64,000 nt of DNA from Antedon bifida. Taxonomy: Eukaryota > Echinodermata > Crinoidea > Comatulida > Antedonidae. Where the stretch lies: NCBI GenBank assembly GCA_963402885.1, contig OY727097.1, positions 24,731,401 to 24,795,400 on the forward strand. The letters run 5' to 3'. Position numbers and translations under genes: made by a program. This document shows positions 1 to 51,680 of this stretch, in pieces (positions within the stretch are counted from its first letter, which is position 1; every line of letters starts with the position of its first letter). Under the pieces are notes generated by a model. It was given only the letters and a program-made list of their open reading frames with translations. It made no database searches and was not told the origin of the DNA.

Positions 1-612
1 TGGTCAGGTTGAAACCTTACCAGTCGTACTGGGGGCTATGACTCTGTTTTGCCATTTTATTTTTTTTATAGTCATCTATATATAACTTATGAAAATGTTA
101 TGTAATTTGATGTTTTAATGTGTATGTTTTTATTTCCGTATTGGGCCTCTTCAAGTCAACTGTACTACCCTCTTAATTTAAAATATAAAAAAAAAAATTA
201 AAAAAATAAATAAATAAAATAAAAAAACAAATAAATAATATATAAAAAAATAAATAAATGCAAAATAATTCTTTTGGTTTTGATAATCCATACTTTTTTA
301 ATCTTGCACTGAAAAGTGGTTCACTGAAAAAGAGGGGGTTCACCAAATGTTCAACCCATATGTTATTGATGCAACAAATAAATAAAATAAAAAAAGATGT
401 TTTGTTTTTTACTACTGTTCTGAAGTATTGAAACATCAAGACATTCTTTACTTCACTCTTTCTAAAAATTACATGGTACCAAGCTTATTTAAATCATAGA
501 GATATTATAGTGAACTGTAATATCTGTATGCTTAAATTCTAGCATTTCTTTGTCATGCAATAAATAATAAACAATTTGATATAACAATCTTACTACATCT
601 TCAAAGTTTCAG
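1..612. other. Non-coding stretch left of the first TMEM165 exon
   Basis: No coding exon is visible. The stretch is very AT-rich, with A-rich low-complexity runs at about 180-260 and 380-395. It ends in a 3' splice site (TTTCAG, 607-612) for the first TMEM165 exon of the window, so it is most simply the intron that follows the missing 5' exon or exons. The open frame on the minus strand at 173-439 is low-complexity Phe/Ile/Tyr and not a gene. Confidence 0.7.
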
Positions 613-3600
613 AATGATGATAAAAATGATATAAAGAAGACGTCTGTGACGTCTAGTCTCGGATTTGTTCATGGCTTTCTAGCCTCACTATCGGTGATCA
701 TTGTCAGCGAGCTTGGCGATAAGACATTCTTCATTGCTGCCATCATGGCCATGAGGCATGCAAGGCTGACGGTTTTCAGTGGCGCCCTCTTAGCTCTTGC
801 AATCATGACAATTCTATCAGGTAATTTAATTCTCATGTCTCCAATAATTGTGGGCGCCATTTCTCACTTTGATATAATGAATATAGTGATCTTCCACCTC
901 AAAATTAATGATGCAATTTCTCCTGATTGTTTTAATATGAAAAAAAAACATCCCCATATTTACATACAGTATTACCTAAAATTTACATTGAAGGGAAAAA
1001 AGGATTTCCAAAATACATATCAGCATATGCCTGGCATATAAATACTGATGCTGAAGAATTTGTTTGAATAACACACAATTGTGGTTTGACCACATTTAGA
1101 TTTATTTTTTCCATGATATTTTGAGATAGTCTCCTATCCAAGTCCTACCGGGCCCCGACGAGAACTGGTGTTTCAACATATATTATTATTTTCTCTTTAT
1201 AAACTGTCTATCCTATTTGTTCCCCCTTATAGCATTTCTCGGTTTCGCTACCACTGTGATTCCAAGATCATTCACATATTACGCATCAACTGCTCTGTTT
1301 GCGATATTTGGTTTGAAAATGCTACGTGATGGATATAAAATGGCGCCTGATGAAGGGCAAGAGGAGTTCGAAGAGGTGCAAGCTGATCTTAAACGACGTG
1401 ATGAAGAGGTGAGTAAAAACTAGTGATCAAAAATTATTAAGTGATTTATGCCACAAATTGTTTACTACAATAATGTATACATTTTTTAATTTATAATTAA
1501 CAAGGCATTCACTACAATAATGCATATGATTAAAAAACAAAGCTTAATTGCATAAAGAGGTAAAAGAGTAAACAAATGCAGTTACTGCAGTAATTGTAGT
1601 AGAATTATGTTAGCATCATCCCTATGTTATTTGATTCATTGAATTACTAATGAATAGTTTTTTTTCCAGAAACTTTCACCAAATAAGTGGAAAGTATAAA
1701 TGTTGCAACCAATCAGCATTTGTTTTTATTATTTCCAAGTTATTACAAACTTATTGTCCCAGGTTTCATGCGACAATACTGTACACCTCATTAGCATAAA
1801 TAGATCATGATTGATTGATTGATTGATTTTATTTGATATTCATACATAAAAGTTAAAATATACAATGTATAAAAAGAATACCTGGATAACCCATTAAGTC
1901 GACAAAAAAGTAAACTTATTTCCAATGGGGTCCAATCCGTAATGACTGAAAAGTGAGTGGTTGGGCCTAGTACAATTATCGTTAAGTATGACTCAGTAAA
2001 AATGAAAAAACAAGAAAATACATACAAGACAAGAAAACATCAAAAAAACAATATTAAAAATAGCTTAATTAAACTGAAATACCAAGCTGTTCATTATTAA
2101 AATATTCTTTAAGTTTTATTTTGAAGGTTGCATTATTTTGTATTGATTTGAGTGAATTGGGGAGCCTGTTCCAGTCACGGATACCTAAGAAATAAAAAGT
2201 CGTATCATTAACGCCAGTAGCCTTAGGAGTGACAAAATTAAATGTTGTACCCCTGGTGAAATGGTTGTGATGATCAGAAATTAACAAAAAGTTATCCTTA
2301 AGGAAAGAAGGCGTATTAAAGTTATAACGAATTTTGTGAACATAATTTAATCTTAAAAACTTATTTCTGAGGCTGACATTAAGAAACCCAAGATCGGAAA
2401 GCTCTTTGGCACCTATGTGAGACCTCGGACCAACATTTAAAATGAAACGTGCCATCTTGTTTTGGGCAGTTTGTAATTTATGTTTAAGATTCTTATTGAC
2501 ACCGCCGTACCATGCCGAGGCAGAATAGTCAAATGTACATTGTATTAAAGCAGTGCTTAATAGTTTACGACATTTTTTATTCAAGCACGAACTTTGCCTA
2601 TGTAAAAACTTCAACCTTGACTTAACTTTACTGATAACACTAGTTGCAATGATATCACATGATACATATTGGTCTAAATCAATACCTAAATATTTAACTT
2701 GCTTAGTACTTTTGATTCTACGGCCCATTAATTCTACAGAAAACTCTTTTACTTTGTTAAGCTTCGCTCTGCTACCAAAGATAATACTTTCGGTTTTGCC
2801 AACATGTAAAGATAATTTGTTTTCAGTTAACCAGTCCTGGCACTTAGTTAGGACAGTACTTAATTTATGAGCGATTTTGGTGGCATCGTGATGAGAATAC
2901 AGAATCGTAGAATCATCAGCATAAAGCAATAATTGAACATCAGAATCAATACAAGAAGCAATATCATTTAAATAACATAGAAAAAGAATAGGGCCCAAGA
3001 TGCTACCTTGCGGTACACCATGAGTAACTATAAGAGGTTCAGAGCAGGTACCATTCACACTGACAACTTGTGTGCGGTTAGCGAGATAAGATTGAAACCA
3101 GTCAGTACACTTAAAACCCATGCATTTTAGCTTGTTAATTAAAATCACATGATCGACGGTATCGAAAGCTTTTTGTAAGTCAATTAGAACCATTCCAGTA
3201 AGAAGGCCTTTGGACTTATTGTTTTTTAAACCGTCGATGAGATTTATGAGGTTGCTTTCAGTTGAATGGGCCTGCCGAAAACCGGATTGATAGGCATAAA
3301 GTATATTATTTTTGGAAAGATACCTTTCAACTTGTATAGCTACAGATTTTTCAAGAATCTTAGATACCGTAGGCAGAATACTAATCGGCCGATAATTCTC
3401 AACATTTGTTCTAGTATTTTTCTTAAATAGAGGGGTAACTTTAGCAATTTTAAGATCATGAGGAAAACAATTAGTTTTAAACGAAAGGTTAATGATATGA
3501 GCTATCGGTTCAGCCAAGATTATCGCACCGTCACGTAAGAATCTTGAGGGAATATTATCTAGACCGACGCTTTTGTTTACATTTAGGCTTTCGAGTTGAG

Positions 3601-6600
3601 TTTTAACAAATTCTATGGTAACAGGCTCTAGCTTAAACATTTTTCCTTTTAATTTAACGTAGTATTTAAGAAGATCGTTAGTGGACATGGTGAAAAGACC
3701 TATGCATTTTGGGAGTTTTTTGACGAGTGTTGACGCAACATTCGTGAAAAACTCATTAAAACGAGAGGCAACGCCTTTTGGACAGAAAGTTTGTTTACCA
3801 TTGTCATCGAGAACGATTTTAGTGTTTGTTTTACATTTCTTCTCGTATCCGAGCTGTTTGAGGGTTTTCCATAATTTTTTAGGGTTGTCTTTATTTTCAT
3901 CAATCTTATTGAGAAAATAATTAGATTTAGCTTTTTTGATCAGCCGCTGAGCTTTGTTCCTAGAGGCACAATAATATTTGTATATATCTAGATTAGATTT
4001 ATCTTTCTTGAATTGTTTTAAAAGTGTGTCTCTTACTTTGATTTCATCGGCAATTTCGGAGGTAAACCAGGGTGCTATGTTTTGTTTAAGTCTAACTTTT
4101 TTTATTGGCGCTATTGAGTCGATCACCTTAATGATGATATCTTTAAGAGTTAACCACGCGATATTTACATCGACATTATTAGTGACAACAGACCAATCGA
4201 TATCGTTAAGTGTTTCAAGATAGTTATTTACATTATAGTTTTTTAAAGATCGTAATTTTGCGGAGTTGTGTTCATTTTTATGAACATGAGACTTAGGTAT
4301 TTTTCTAGTGCAATAAATAAGAAAATGGTCACTAAGGCCAATGTTAATTACTCCAGATTGCTTCACATTATTTTGTACATTAGTAACAATGTGGTCCAAA
4401 CATGAGCTTTTTTCTTTTCCTATTCTAGTTATATCCTTAATAACATTACTAAAACCATTTCTTATAAGGCAATCATTATATCTTTGCGATACTGGATTAA
4501 TATTTAAAGTACATATGTTAAAGTCACCAAGAATATAAATTTCACTACTCTCTTTGATTTTTGATACAGTTTCTTCAAAGTTGTTCTGAAATAAAGTTAC
4601 ATTCTGTTTTGGTGGGCGGTAGCATGTACCAATCACAATTTCCTTTGAACGAGGCAGATATATATTTATCCAAATTGCTTCAAAATCGTCGATATCCAGA
4701 TCATTTCTACGTGTGAAGGCGCGTTCATTTTTTACGTAGATACAAACTCCACCACCAGACCGGTTTCTGTCCTTCCTGAGCGCTGTATATCCATCAATTT
4801 TGATCTCGTTATCGGTGATGGATTCGTCCAGCCACGACTCGCTGATGGATATAACAGTAGCTTTGGTCTTCGATGCGATGTGCCTTAGTTCAGACATTTT
4901 ATTAACTAATGACCGCGCATTAAGGTGAATAAAATGTAGGCCTTTGTTAAACACGTTGAATTCCTCGCTTAAATGCTCGTAAATGTCTTCTGTACATGTA
5001 TGTCCATCTTGTTGGGTTTCATTCACATTATTTGTGTCGGCAATAAATTCGTCATGAATATTAATGTCACTGATGCATTCATCATTCGGAAGCTGATTGA
5101 AGAGGCATTCTTGACATAACCAATTATCTTTCGAGTTCCGTTGCTTATCATATACAATTTTATTTATTCTTCCGCACTTGATATGGTAGTTACATTTACA
5201 TTCAGTGCATTTCATTGCCCTGTGCGTTTTCGCAATCGGTTTTTTACAAATTGAACATGGGTTTCTGATTGGTCCTGGGTTCGGAGAAACGTCTCCAGCG
5301 ATAATAATAAGTACCATCAGGAAACTTGGGTTTTTTAAGTTTAAGCGGCAAACTGGATACGGTTTAGAAGATCCGTACAATGTCCATAAGGGAGACATTA
5401 TATTCAGGTTATCCGTATGTATCTTCGGTTGAATTGCCCAGCTATCATATATGCTGGAGTTTAACGTAGAAAAAATGTCTGAGTTTAACGTTGGGCGGCA
5501 GGTAAAGTTAATTCTCACTAGAAGGCATAAAATAATAAGAACATTTGTAGTAATCGCTGCCATTATTAAGAGTGATTTAATTACCTTATCAGTGGTTGAA
5601 TGTCGTCCAGGAGCTTAGCAAAGTCAATCAAACAGGTAAACAAGTGTTGGTCAGCTGATTAAAACTTCCCGCCAAGCGCAACGAAGCAAATCAAATGTAA
5701 ACAGGATAAAAACGGAATAAAAAAACACCAAAATACATCAAAAAACTGTACATATCCATATAAAACTTCTTTAAAAAGTATTTATGATGTCGTTGATACT
5801 TAGATCGAGGTGATCAATATTGCACTTAGGCTTAAAAACAGCAAAAAGTCGAGCTAGGCTTAGGATGAAATCACCGCCCAGACCGGGCACCTCTCCTTTG
5901 ATCGTTGCCTGGGTCCGACTCGCCCTCGTCGTAGTATGGTCTTACGAGGATTAAAACTAGATAAAAACGATTAAAAATTTCAGATAAAATAGTTAAATGA
6001 TATGATTTCTACTGTGAATGACGGAGTGGTTTCTCTTTATCGTGGTAAAAAGTTCCAATTATTATTATTCACCTAGATTTGTTTTTACTTTTCAGAGGGA
6101 AAAACAAACCCTGTCCGGTGTAACAGAAGATCCAGAGTCGGGAATCATCCGTGTACAGAGTCCCAAAAAATTATTAGGAATTTTTTCACCAATATTTTTA
6201 CAAGCATTAACATTAACATTTTTAGCAGAATGGGGTGATAGATCACAGATAACTACAATAATTTTGGCAGCTAGGGAGGTAAGGAAATATTTTATTCTTT
6301 CATACATTGATAAATTCATCCATCAATTGAGTTCTTATTTATTCTGTGTTTTTCTTACACTTTCAGAATGTTTTTGGTGTTACGATAGGTGGAATTTTAG
6401 GACATGGTATATGCACAGCTCTTGCCGTTATAGGTGGTAGAATGATAGCACAAAGAATATCAGTAAAATCAGGTTAGTATCAAAAGAGTGTAAAGCTCTG
6501 TCTACACTATCAAACTTTATGTGAAAAAAATGTGAAAAAAGTGATGATGTCATATCAGTATCATATTTAGGCATATCACTACCATATTTGGGCACATCAC

Positions 6601-7549
6601 ATTTTTTTGTCACATATAATTTGATAGTGTAGACAGAGCTTAATAATAGGGCGTCTGTATACCAACCAACCACAAGAGTTGGGGTGACTTTCACAGGCGT
6701 AGGCTGGTTGCTGTCTGAATATAGTAAATGCACAACTAATCCCTGTACCACCACATACCCCTTCCCCTGGGCCTGACCTAAGGACATTTTGAAATATAGA
6801 GCTGCTAATTCCCTGGAAATGGCACTTATAATTTGAACTATGAAACAAAATATATAAGACTACCATGGCTGGAACTTATTATACTCCAAAATATGAGACA
6901 AAAAAGTCTCCGAGACCAGTTCTTTGGTTGGTGCTACGCTAAAAACTTTTGAAAAATAGAGCTGTTATGTCCTCACGTATACTTTGAAAATATCAGGCCA
7001 AGGCCTACATTTTTGCCTTTTTGTGCACCCTCCGCAATCCCAATCCCCCTCCCCCAGCCTACACCCCTGACTTTCTTCACTCTCATACATATCTCATTTT
7101 CACATTTATTGAATGTGTTGATCAGTCATATCTGGTTGTGTACTATATACCAATGCTCAACTTCGTATAATAGTAGCTGTAGCTTGGTGGTTAATGTGCT
7201 TGCCTCCCAATCCCAAGGTCCAGGGTTCAATCCTTACATATTGGCAGGGTTGTAACTCCCGACTTTTTCAACTCCACACCCTAAGCCTCAAATGAGACTT
7301 ACCGTATTTATTTGAATAAATGCCAAGCTTTGAATAAACGCCTTCCTCTTTTAATAAACACAGTAGTTTATAAGCACAACAAATTTATTTCGTTTATCCA
7401 TCCTGTAATTAGTGAGTGAGTTACTCGCTGTTTAAATGCGTATGAAAATAGCTCATATATGATTTCATCTTTTCACAGTAACTATTATAGGTGGGATTGT
7501 ATTCCTGGTGTTTGCATTATCAGCGCTTTTCTTCAATCCGGACGATTAA
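613..7549 (+). CDS. TMEM165: TMEM165/GDT1-family Golgi cation transporter, last five exons (5' partial)
   Basis: Exons are 613-820, 1233-1408, 6096-6278, 6367-6472 and 7479-7549 (stop TAA 7547-7549). Together they give 247 codons in consistent phase, against a human protein of 324 residues. The two family hallmarks are present: ELGDKTF in exon 1 of the window and EWGDRSQ in the third exon, each followed by hydrophobic transmembrane segments. Other matches to the vertebrate protein include SVIIVSELGDKTFFIAAIMA, the acidic loop DEGQEEFEEVQADL, and GGRMIAQ near the end. The UPF0016/GDT1 family exchanges Mn2+ or Ca2+ for protons in the Golgi membrane and is needed for normal glycosylation. The signal peptide and lumenal N-terminus are encoded upstream of the window. 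The second intron is enlarged by an antisense retrotransposon and the fourth carries a MITE 18 bp after its donor. FRY follows on the same strand about 2.8 kb downstream. Confidence 0.95.
1806..5960 (-). mobile_element. Non-LTR retrotransposon (CR1/L2-like), near full length, antisense in a TMEM165 intron
   Basis: The element reads on the minus strand. Its 3' end is marked by a short (GATT)n/(AATC)n tail at about 1808-1830, typical of CR1/L2-type elements that end in a microsatellite rather than poly(A). A 3' UTR of about 240 bp follows the ORF stop at 2069. The 5' UTR runs from 5564 to about 5960 and includes a GC-rich part at 5870-5950. The 5' limit is an estimate, and I found no convincing target-site duplication. 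The antisense orientation relative to TMEM165 avoids offering the element's own signals to the host transcript. The single intact ORF suggests a young insertion. Confidence 0.85.
2069..5563 (-). CDS. Retrotransposon polyprotein: 2A-like motif, PHD-like finger, APE endonuclease, reverse transcriptase
   Basis: An uninterrupted 1164-codon frame. Residues 1-22 are signal-peptide-like (short hydrophobic run after MAAITT). Residues 91-98 read DVSPNPGP, a variant of the 2A ribosome-skipping motif DxExNPGP. A Cys4-His-Cys3 PHD-like finger follows (C103, C106, C119, C122, H127, C130, C150, C153). The apurinic-type endonuclease shows LNARSL (214-219), SESWLD (241-246), GTCYRPP (312-318), GDFNI (346-350), SCLDHI (387-392) and SDHF (411-414). 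The reverse transcriptase shows NYRPISIL (723-730), LIDLQKAFDTVDH (793-805), GVPQGSILGP (849-858) and the catalytic YADD (881-884). There is no RNase H domain, as usual in CR1/L2 elements. All key catalytic residues are present, so the element may be active or only recently silent. The exact clade (CR1, L2 or Rex-like) needs a tree. Confidence 0.95.
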   Translation of the reverse strand: MAAITTNVLIILCLLVRINFTCRPTLNSDIFSTLNSSIYDSWAIQPKIHTDNLNIMSPLWTLYGSSKPYPVCRLNLKNPSFLMVLIIIAGDVSPNPGPIRNPCSICKKPIAKTHRAMKCTECKCNYHIKCGRINKIVYDKQRNSKDNWLCQECLFNQLPNDECISDINIHDEFIADTNNVNETQQDGHTCTEDIYEHLSEEFNVFNKGLHFIHLNARSLVNKMSELRHIASKTKATVISISESWLDESITDNEIKIDGYTALRKDRNRSGGGVCIYVKNERAFTRRNDLDIDDFEAIWINIYLPRSKEIVIGTCYRPPKQNVTLFQNNFEETVSKIKESSEIYILGDFNICTLNINPVSQRYNDCLIRNGFSNVIKDITRIGKEKSSCLDHIVTNVQNNVKQSGVINIGLSDHFLIYCTRKIPKSHVHKNEHNSAKLRSLKNYNVNNYLETLNDIDWSVVTNNVDVNIAWLTLKDIIIKVIDSIAPIKKVRLKQNIAPWFTSEIADEIKVRDTLLKQFKKDKSNLDIYKYYCASRNKAQRLIKKAKSNYFLNKIDENKDNPKKLWKTLKQLGYEKKCKTNTKIVLDDNGKQTFCPKGVASRFNEFFTNVASTLVKKLPKCIGLFTMSTNDLLKYYVKLKGKMFKLEPVTIEFVKTQLESLNVNKSVGLDNIPSRFLRDGAIILAEPIAHIINLSFKTNCFPHDLKIAKVTPLFKKNTRTNVENYRPISILPTVSKILEKSVAIQVERYLSKNNILYAYQSGFRQAHSTESNLINLIDGLKNNKSKGLLTGMVLIDLQKAFDTVDHVILINKLKCMGFKCTDWFQSYLANRTQVVSVNGTCSEPLIVTHGVPQGSILGPILFLCYLNDIASCIDSDVQLLLYADDSTILYSHHDATKIAHKLSTVLTKCQDWLTENKLSLHVGKTESIIFGSRAKLNKVKEFSVELMGRRIKSTKQVKYLGIDLDQYVSCDIIATSVISKVKSRLKFLHRQSSCLNKKCRKLLSTALIQCTFDYSASAWYGGVNKNLKHKLQTAQNKMARFILNVGPRSHIGAKELSDLGFLNVSLRNKFLRLNYVHKIRYNFNTPSFLKDNFLLISDHHNHFTRGTTFNFVTPKATGVNDTTFYFLGIRDWNRLPNSLKSIQNNATFKIKLKEYFNNEQLGISV
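6491..6642. mobile_element. MITE family 1, copy 1 (AAGCTCTG ends, TA flank)
   Basis: A ~150 bp palindromic element with inverted ends of the form AAGCTCTGTCTACACTATCA. Inside are repeated CATATTTGGGCA / ACTACCATA words. It begins 18 bp downstream of the splice donor of the fourth TMEM165 exon in the window. The same element recurs seven more times. TA flanks and no coding capacity suggest a non-autonomous Tc1/mariner-like MITE. Confidence 0.85.
7183..7310 (+). mobile_element. tRNA-derived SINE, type D
   Basis: Contains an A-box-like TAGCTTGGTGGTTAATG and a B-box-like GGTTCAATCC spaced as in a tRNA promoter, followed by a non-tRNA tail. It lies in the last TMEM165 intron. A partial copy with the same head is at 22808-22852. 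Confidence 0.6.
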
Positions 7550-7720
7550 CTCAAGTTGCAATGTTGCTGTCAAGAACACATTCTACCATCTTATGAAAAA
7601 CAAATGATTAAAGTTTGTTGTTTGTTGTTATATAAGTATTTGTATTGTACTTGTACATAGCAGATGTATTATCAATCAGATATCAGAAATATTTATTGTT
7701 ACTTGACAATGTTTTACTAC

Positions 7721-7726
7721 AATAAA
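7721..7726 (+). terminator. Polyadenylation signal candidate for TMEM165
   Basis: AATAAA 172 bp after the TMEM165 stop codon. An ATTAAA at 7607-7612 is an alternative. No transcript evidence is available. Confidence 0.45.
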
Positions 7727-8307
7727 ATATTTCAAGAGAAACTGAAATTTTCTTGACCTATGACATGCTTCAGGAAGGTCAAATATTGGGTCACAGGGGC
7801 GATTCCAGGATTTTTTAAGGAGAGCCCTGATGTAAAATAATAATATTAATAGTCTGTCAAAAATATAAATTTTAGCTGTCAATGGGGAGCGCACAACCCA
7901 ACCACTACCACCTGGATCTGCCCCTAGATCAAAGCATGCAAGTTTTTGGATTTGGAATATGTTTCCAACTTTTAAACTTGGTCAAGATGTATGTTCCATT
8001 GTCTTATTGGCAGTCAACAATTGAAAGTACTGTACTTGATTGCTTTGAATAATTGAAAGACAGGGTGCTACTGAAACCTTAACCCCTATTCAGGAGACAT
8101 CCCTAGTAAGGGGACACTTTTCCATGAAACAATGTTTCAACAGTACAACTAGGGAACAACCCTATTGAAGGAAAAATACCCCTTAATTAATAGGGGCTCT
8201 GTAAATTCAAACATTTTTGTTGATTAAACAATGTTTTTTATAAAGATAGATAATAATAATTAAATTACTATTTAACTTTAGCAAGTAGCAAATACAGCAT
8301 AACCCTC

Positions 8308-8466
8308 TTTTGGGATACCCCTATTCAAGGGACACCTCTATTCAAGGGACACCTATTCAGGAGACACCCCTATTCAAGGGACACCCCTATTCAAGGGACA
8401 CCCTTATTCAAGGGACACCTCTCTTCAAGGGACACCCCTATTCAGGGAACACCACTATTCAGGGAA
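8308..8466. repeat. Short tandem array, 17-18 bp unit CCTATTCAAGGGACACC
   Basis: About nine units with small variations. The unit is the same palindromic core (CCCCTATTCAGGGG-like) that makes up the dispersed foldback repeat and the large array in the seventh FRY intron. Confidence 0.85.
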
Positions 8467-9367
8467 TATTTTCATGTGAAATGAACTGGGGTCATAGATG
8501 TTTCAACACTTTGGTTGGCCATCATCAGGGAATACACCTGCCAATACAAGTGGTAACGGTAAACAGAAAGCTATAGAATCTATGTTATTTCTTAAGACCA
8601 GATTTACACAAAACTTAGAGCGAACAGGCAGTTTAGCTGAAAACTGTACTGCTTAGGATAGATATGCGGTTTTCTGCTTGCCCTTACCCCTCGTCTGTGT
8701 AAATTACAGTCTACTATAGTCTACTATATTAAATATATTTCTGTAATACTTTGAGATGTTTGTATTCGTTTTAAGTATTTTTTTTTTTTCTAAATACAGT
8801 AATTCAATTATAATCATAGAAATACTAATACAGAGTCATGTAGACTATAGCAAAGTGATGCCAACAGGGCAGATACTCAAAATGGCTGACACAATCTTAG
8901 AAAAATATTTATTTAATCTATAAAAATATTTTTAAATATTTTATTAATCATATATTTTGTTTAAATACAGTTTTTATAAATTAACTCTGTAGTTAATAGC
9001 AATAACATGAATAATTTGTTTGCTTTTTTTTGAGGAGGACCCCACCTTTTTCTCTTTTTTTTTTTTGCATTTTACATTTTATACCACAGAAAGGTAGCAC
9101 ATATTCTAAAATGTCCTACTACCGTAGACTAAAAGAGACTGTAAAAAAACTTTCATATTGAAGATTGAAGAACTATGGAGTAAATAAACATTATTTATGA
9201 ATACATTAATAAAAAAAATACAATTTTCTCCATGGATGTATAATAATAAACGGATAACACTTTACATTGTAATTTAATAATAAAAAAAAATGATAATAGA
9301 TTAAAATAATGTTTTTTTTTGTGTGTATGATTGACAAAATTTTTTTTTTTTTACTTTTGATTAGCAA

Positions 9368-9503
9368 GGCAATCTAACAACACAAACAATGTACATATTC
9401 TCCGTGGCGTGGTGTCTGTTATGAAGCATGGAACTGATCGTGTTGCAGCCACAGATAATTTATTTGATCTTTGGAACTCAGCATCCTGTTGTTAGATTGC
9501 CTT
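9368..9503. repeat. Inverted-repeat element with GGCAATCTAACAACA ends
   Basis: GGCAATCTAACAACA near 9369-9383 is matched in inverted form near 9488-9502. The ~105 bp between them is of higher complexity than its surroundings and shows no long open frame. It could be a small foldback transposon; I saw no tRNA or C/D-box structure in it. Confidence 0.5.
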
Positions 9504-9597
9504 TTTAAGTAACTGCTGTTATTAAAGTGATGCTCACCAAATTTGGATAGTAGTAATAGTGTCTGTATTAACTCACACTGACATTAAATGTTAAAGA

Positions 9598-9650
9598 TGA
9601 GAAAAAGAAACGCCAACCGAGATTCGAACCAGGAACTTAGTATGTGAATG
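9598..9650 (-). mobile_element. tRNA-derived SINE, type C remnant
   Basis: On the minus strand it shows a B-box-like GGTTCGAATCTCGGTTGG, matching the better copy at 33008-33083. Only the head remains. Confidence 0.5.
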
Positions 9651-10370
9651 CCTTGCTATTATTATGGATTTTATGGTGTTCTATGATTACGATAACACCA
9701 AAGATATAAAAATTAAAAACTGTTTCCTTTCATATCTTTGGGCCAGAACATCTGATGATACAACCGCTGCTCTGTAATTAAATATAGAGGGCGCCCTATA
9801 GGACAAAAACATCATTCATTAAAAAACTTAATCTCATGGAAAATGTCTTCCGTGATGTTTATGTTATGATTAATTGAATTCCAACAAATGTGAAACGTTC
9901 AAGGCTTTTTATTCAAGTATCATAGTTATATCTTTATATTCCAGTATGTATAATCGAATTTTATTTACAAATGATAAAGTCGTTGTTTAGTGAAGAAGTG
10001 TGATAAGCTAGGCCTAGCCACCAGGTCAGACTTGAGTTTTTGATCTTGTTTTGTTGGGACATATGACGGTATGTGTGGGTGTGAGTGAAGGACAGATAAG
10101 CCTAGGCCTAACCTAGCATCTGTCTGGGTTGTATTTAGCCTATCTAGTGGTGAAGTCTGGGCATGAATATCAAAAATATTTGGTGTAACAACAAGTAGGC
10201 CTAATGTTTTATTTTGTATTGTATTGTTGAATCTTTCATTTATTAGTGTAAATATTAAAGAATGAAATCAACATTTCTTTTTAAATAATTCAGTACTGGT
10301 CATCATATTAAAAACAAGAAAAATGTCTTTGACCAAAACATAGGCCTAATCAGTGTAAGAAGCCAATAAG

Positions 10371-50898
<40,528 letters not shown>

Positions 50899-51216
50899 CC
50901 AGTTACATTTCTCCATTGAAATCATTTAAATTTGATTATATTTTGATACTGTATGAAATGAAATTCATTTTTTAAACAATAGTTACATATTTTGGCGAAT
51001 TCCTTGCATTGGTCAGTTTGTTTGATGAATTTTCCTTTATTTTATAAATGTGTATATATGAATGTAATACATTAGACATAGCATTAATTATGTTAAGCGG
51101 ACCTTAATTTATTCAAGTAAAATTTCACAAGTTAATATTGTACATTTTTACGAGATACTTTATTATGTGTACTATATTATATGGTGGCTTTGTTAATGCC
51201 ATATGCATGTTTGGCT

Positions 51217-51680
51217 ATTAAAGCTGTGTTCACAAGAAGCCTGAATTGCACCAGTGGAATGTAAGCAAGGACTTAACCACATTATGTAATGCCCGTTTAC
51301 ACGACAGAAAACGCTGATTGATAAATATCACCTACAGAAAACAAAGAAATATATGATACGGCAACAATTTGTACTGTCTTGCTTGCAGAAAAATAAAAGT
51401 CTAATCAAATGACGTCATGATCAATAAATTGAATGATGTTTATTGTTCTTATTGATCACGTAATTTGGTTAGACTTATGAAAAAATTATTTTTAATATAA
51501 ATGGTTGTCCTAGATAAAGGATGAAAAGTGCTAAATGCCTTTTGTTTTCTGTATGAAAATGTAATTTTATCTAGTTATAGTCGTTTGTTATGACCAGCAT
51601 TCATGCTGTGGTTGGAGGTAGGTTATTCCTGAAAATGGCAAAATCGACTTCGTGTGAACAAACGCTGCTTTTTGTCGTGG
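51217..51680. mobile_element. Composite foldback element with AAGCTGTGTTCACA..GAAG ends
   Basis: Left AAGCTGTGTTCACAAGAAG and right inverted AGCGTTTGTTCACACGAAG. Inside is a smaller palindrome (51396-51480) with TCTAATCAAATGACGTCATG. A candidate FRY polyadenylation signal AATAAA is at 51392-51397, inside it. Confidence 0.6.

Larger units (their letters stand above)
7550..10370. other. Intergenic region between TMEM165 and FRY
   Basis: Holds the TMEM165 3' UTR, a CCCCTATTCAGG-type repeat at 8061-8210, a 17-bp tandem array (8308-8466), an element with TTTACAC ends (about 8597-8712), an inverted-repeat element (9368-9503), a SINE remnant on the minus strand (9598-9650) and, toward the right, the presumed FRY 5' UTR and promoter (about 9900-10370). 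No coding exon was found. No clear TATA box is visible at the FRY end. Confidence 0.6.

Noticed and set aside
173..439. Minus-strand open frame of 88 codons
   Set aside because: Phe/Ile/Tyr-only low complexity from an A-rich tract; no family features.
1795..5990. Target-site duplication for the retrotransposon
   Set aside because: Only weak matches such as TAGAT near both ends; not enough to claim.
7183..7255. A true tRNA gene
   Set aside because: Promoter boxes are present but the acceptor and anticodon stems do not pair; it is a SINE head.
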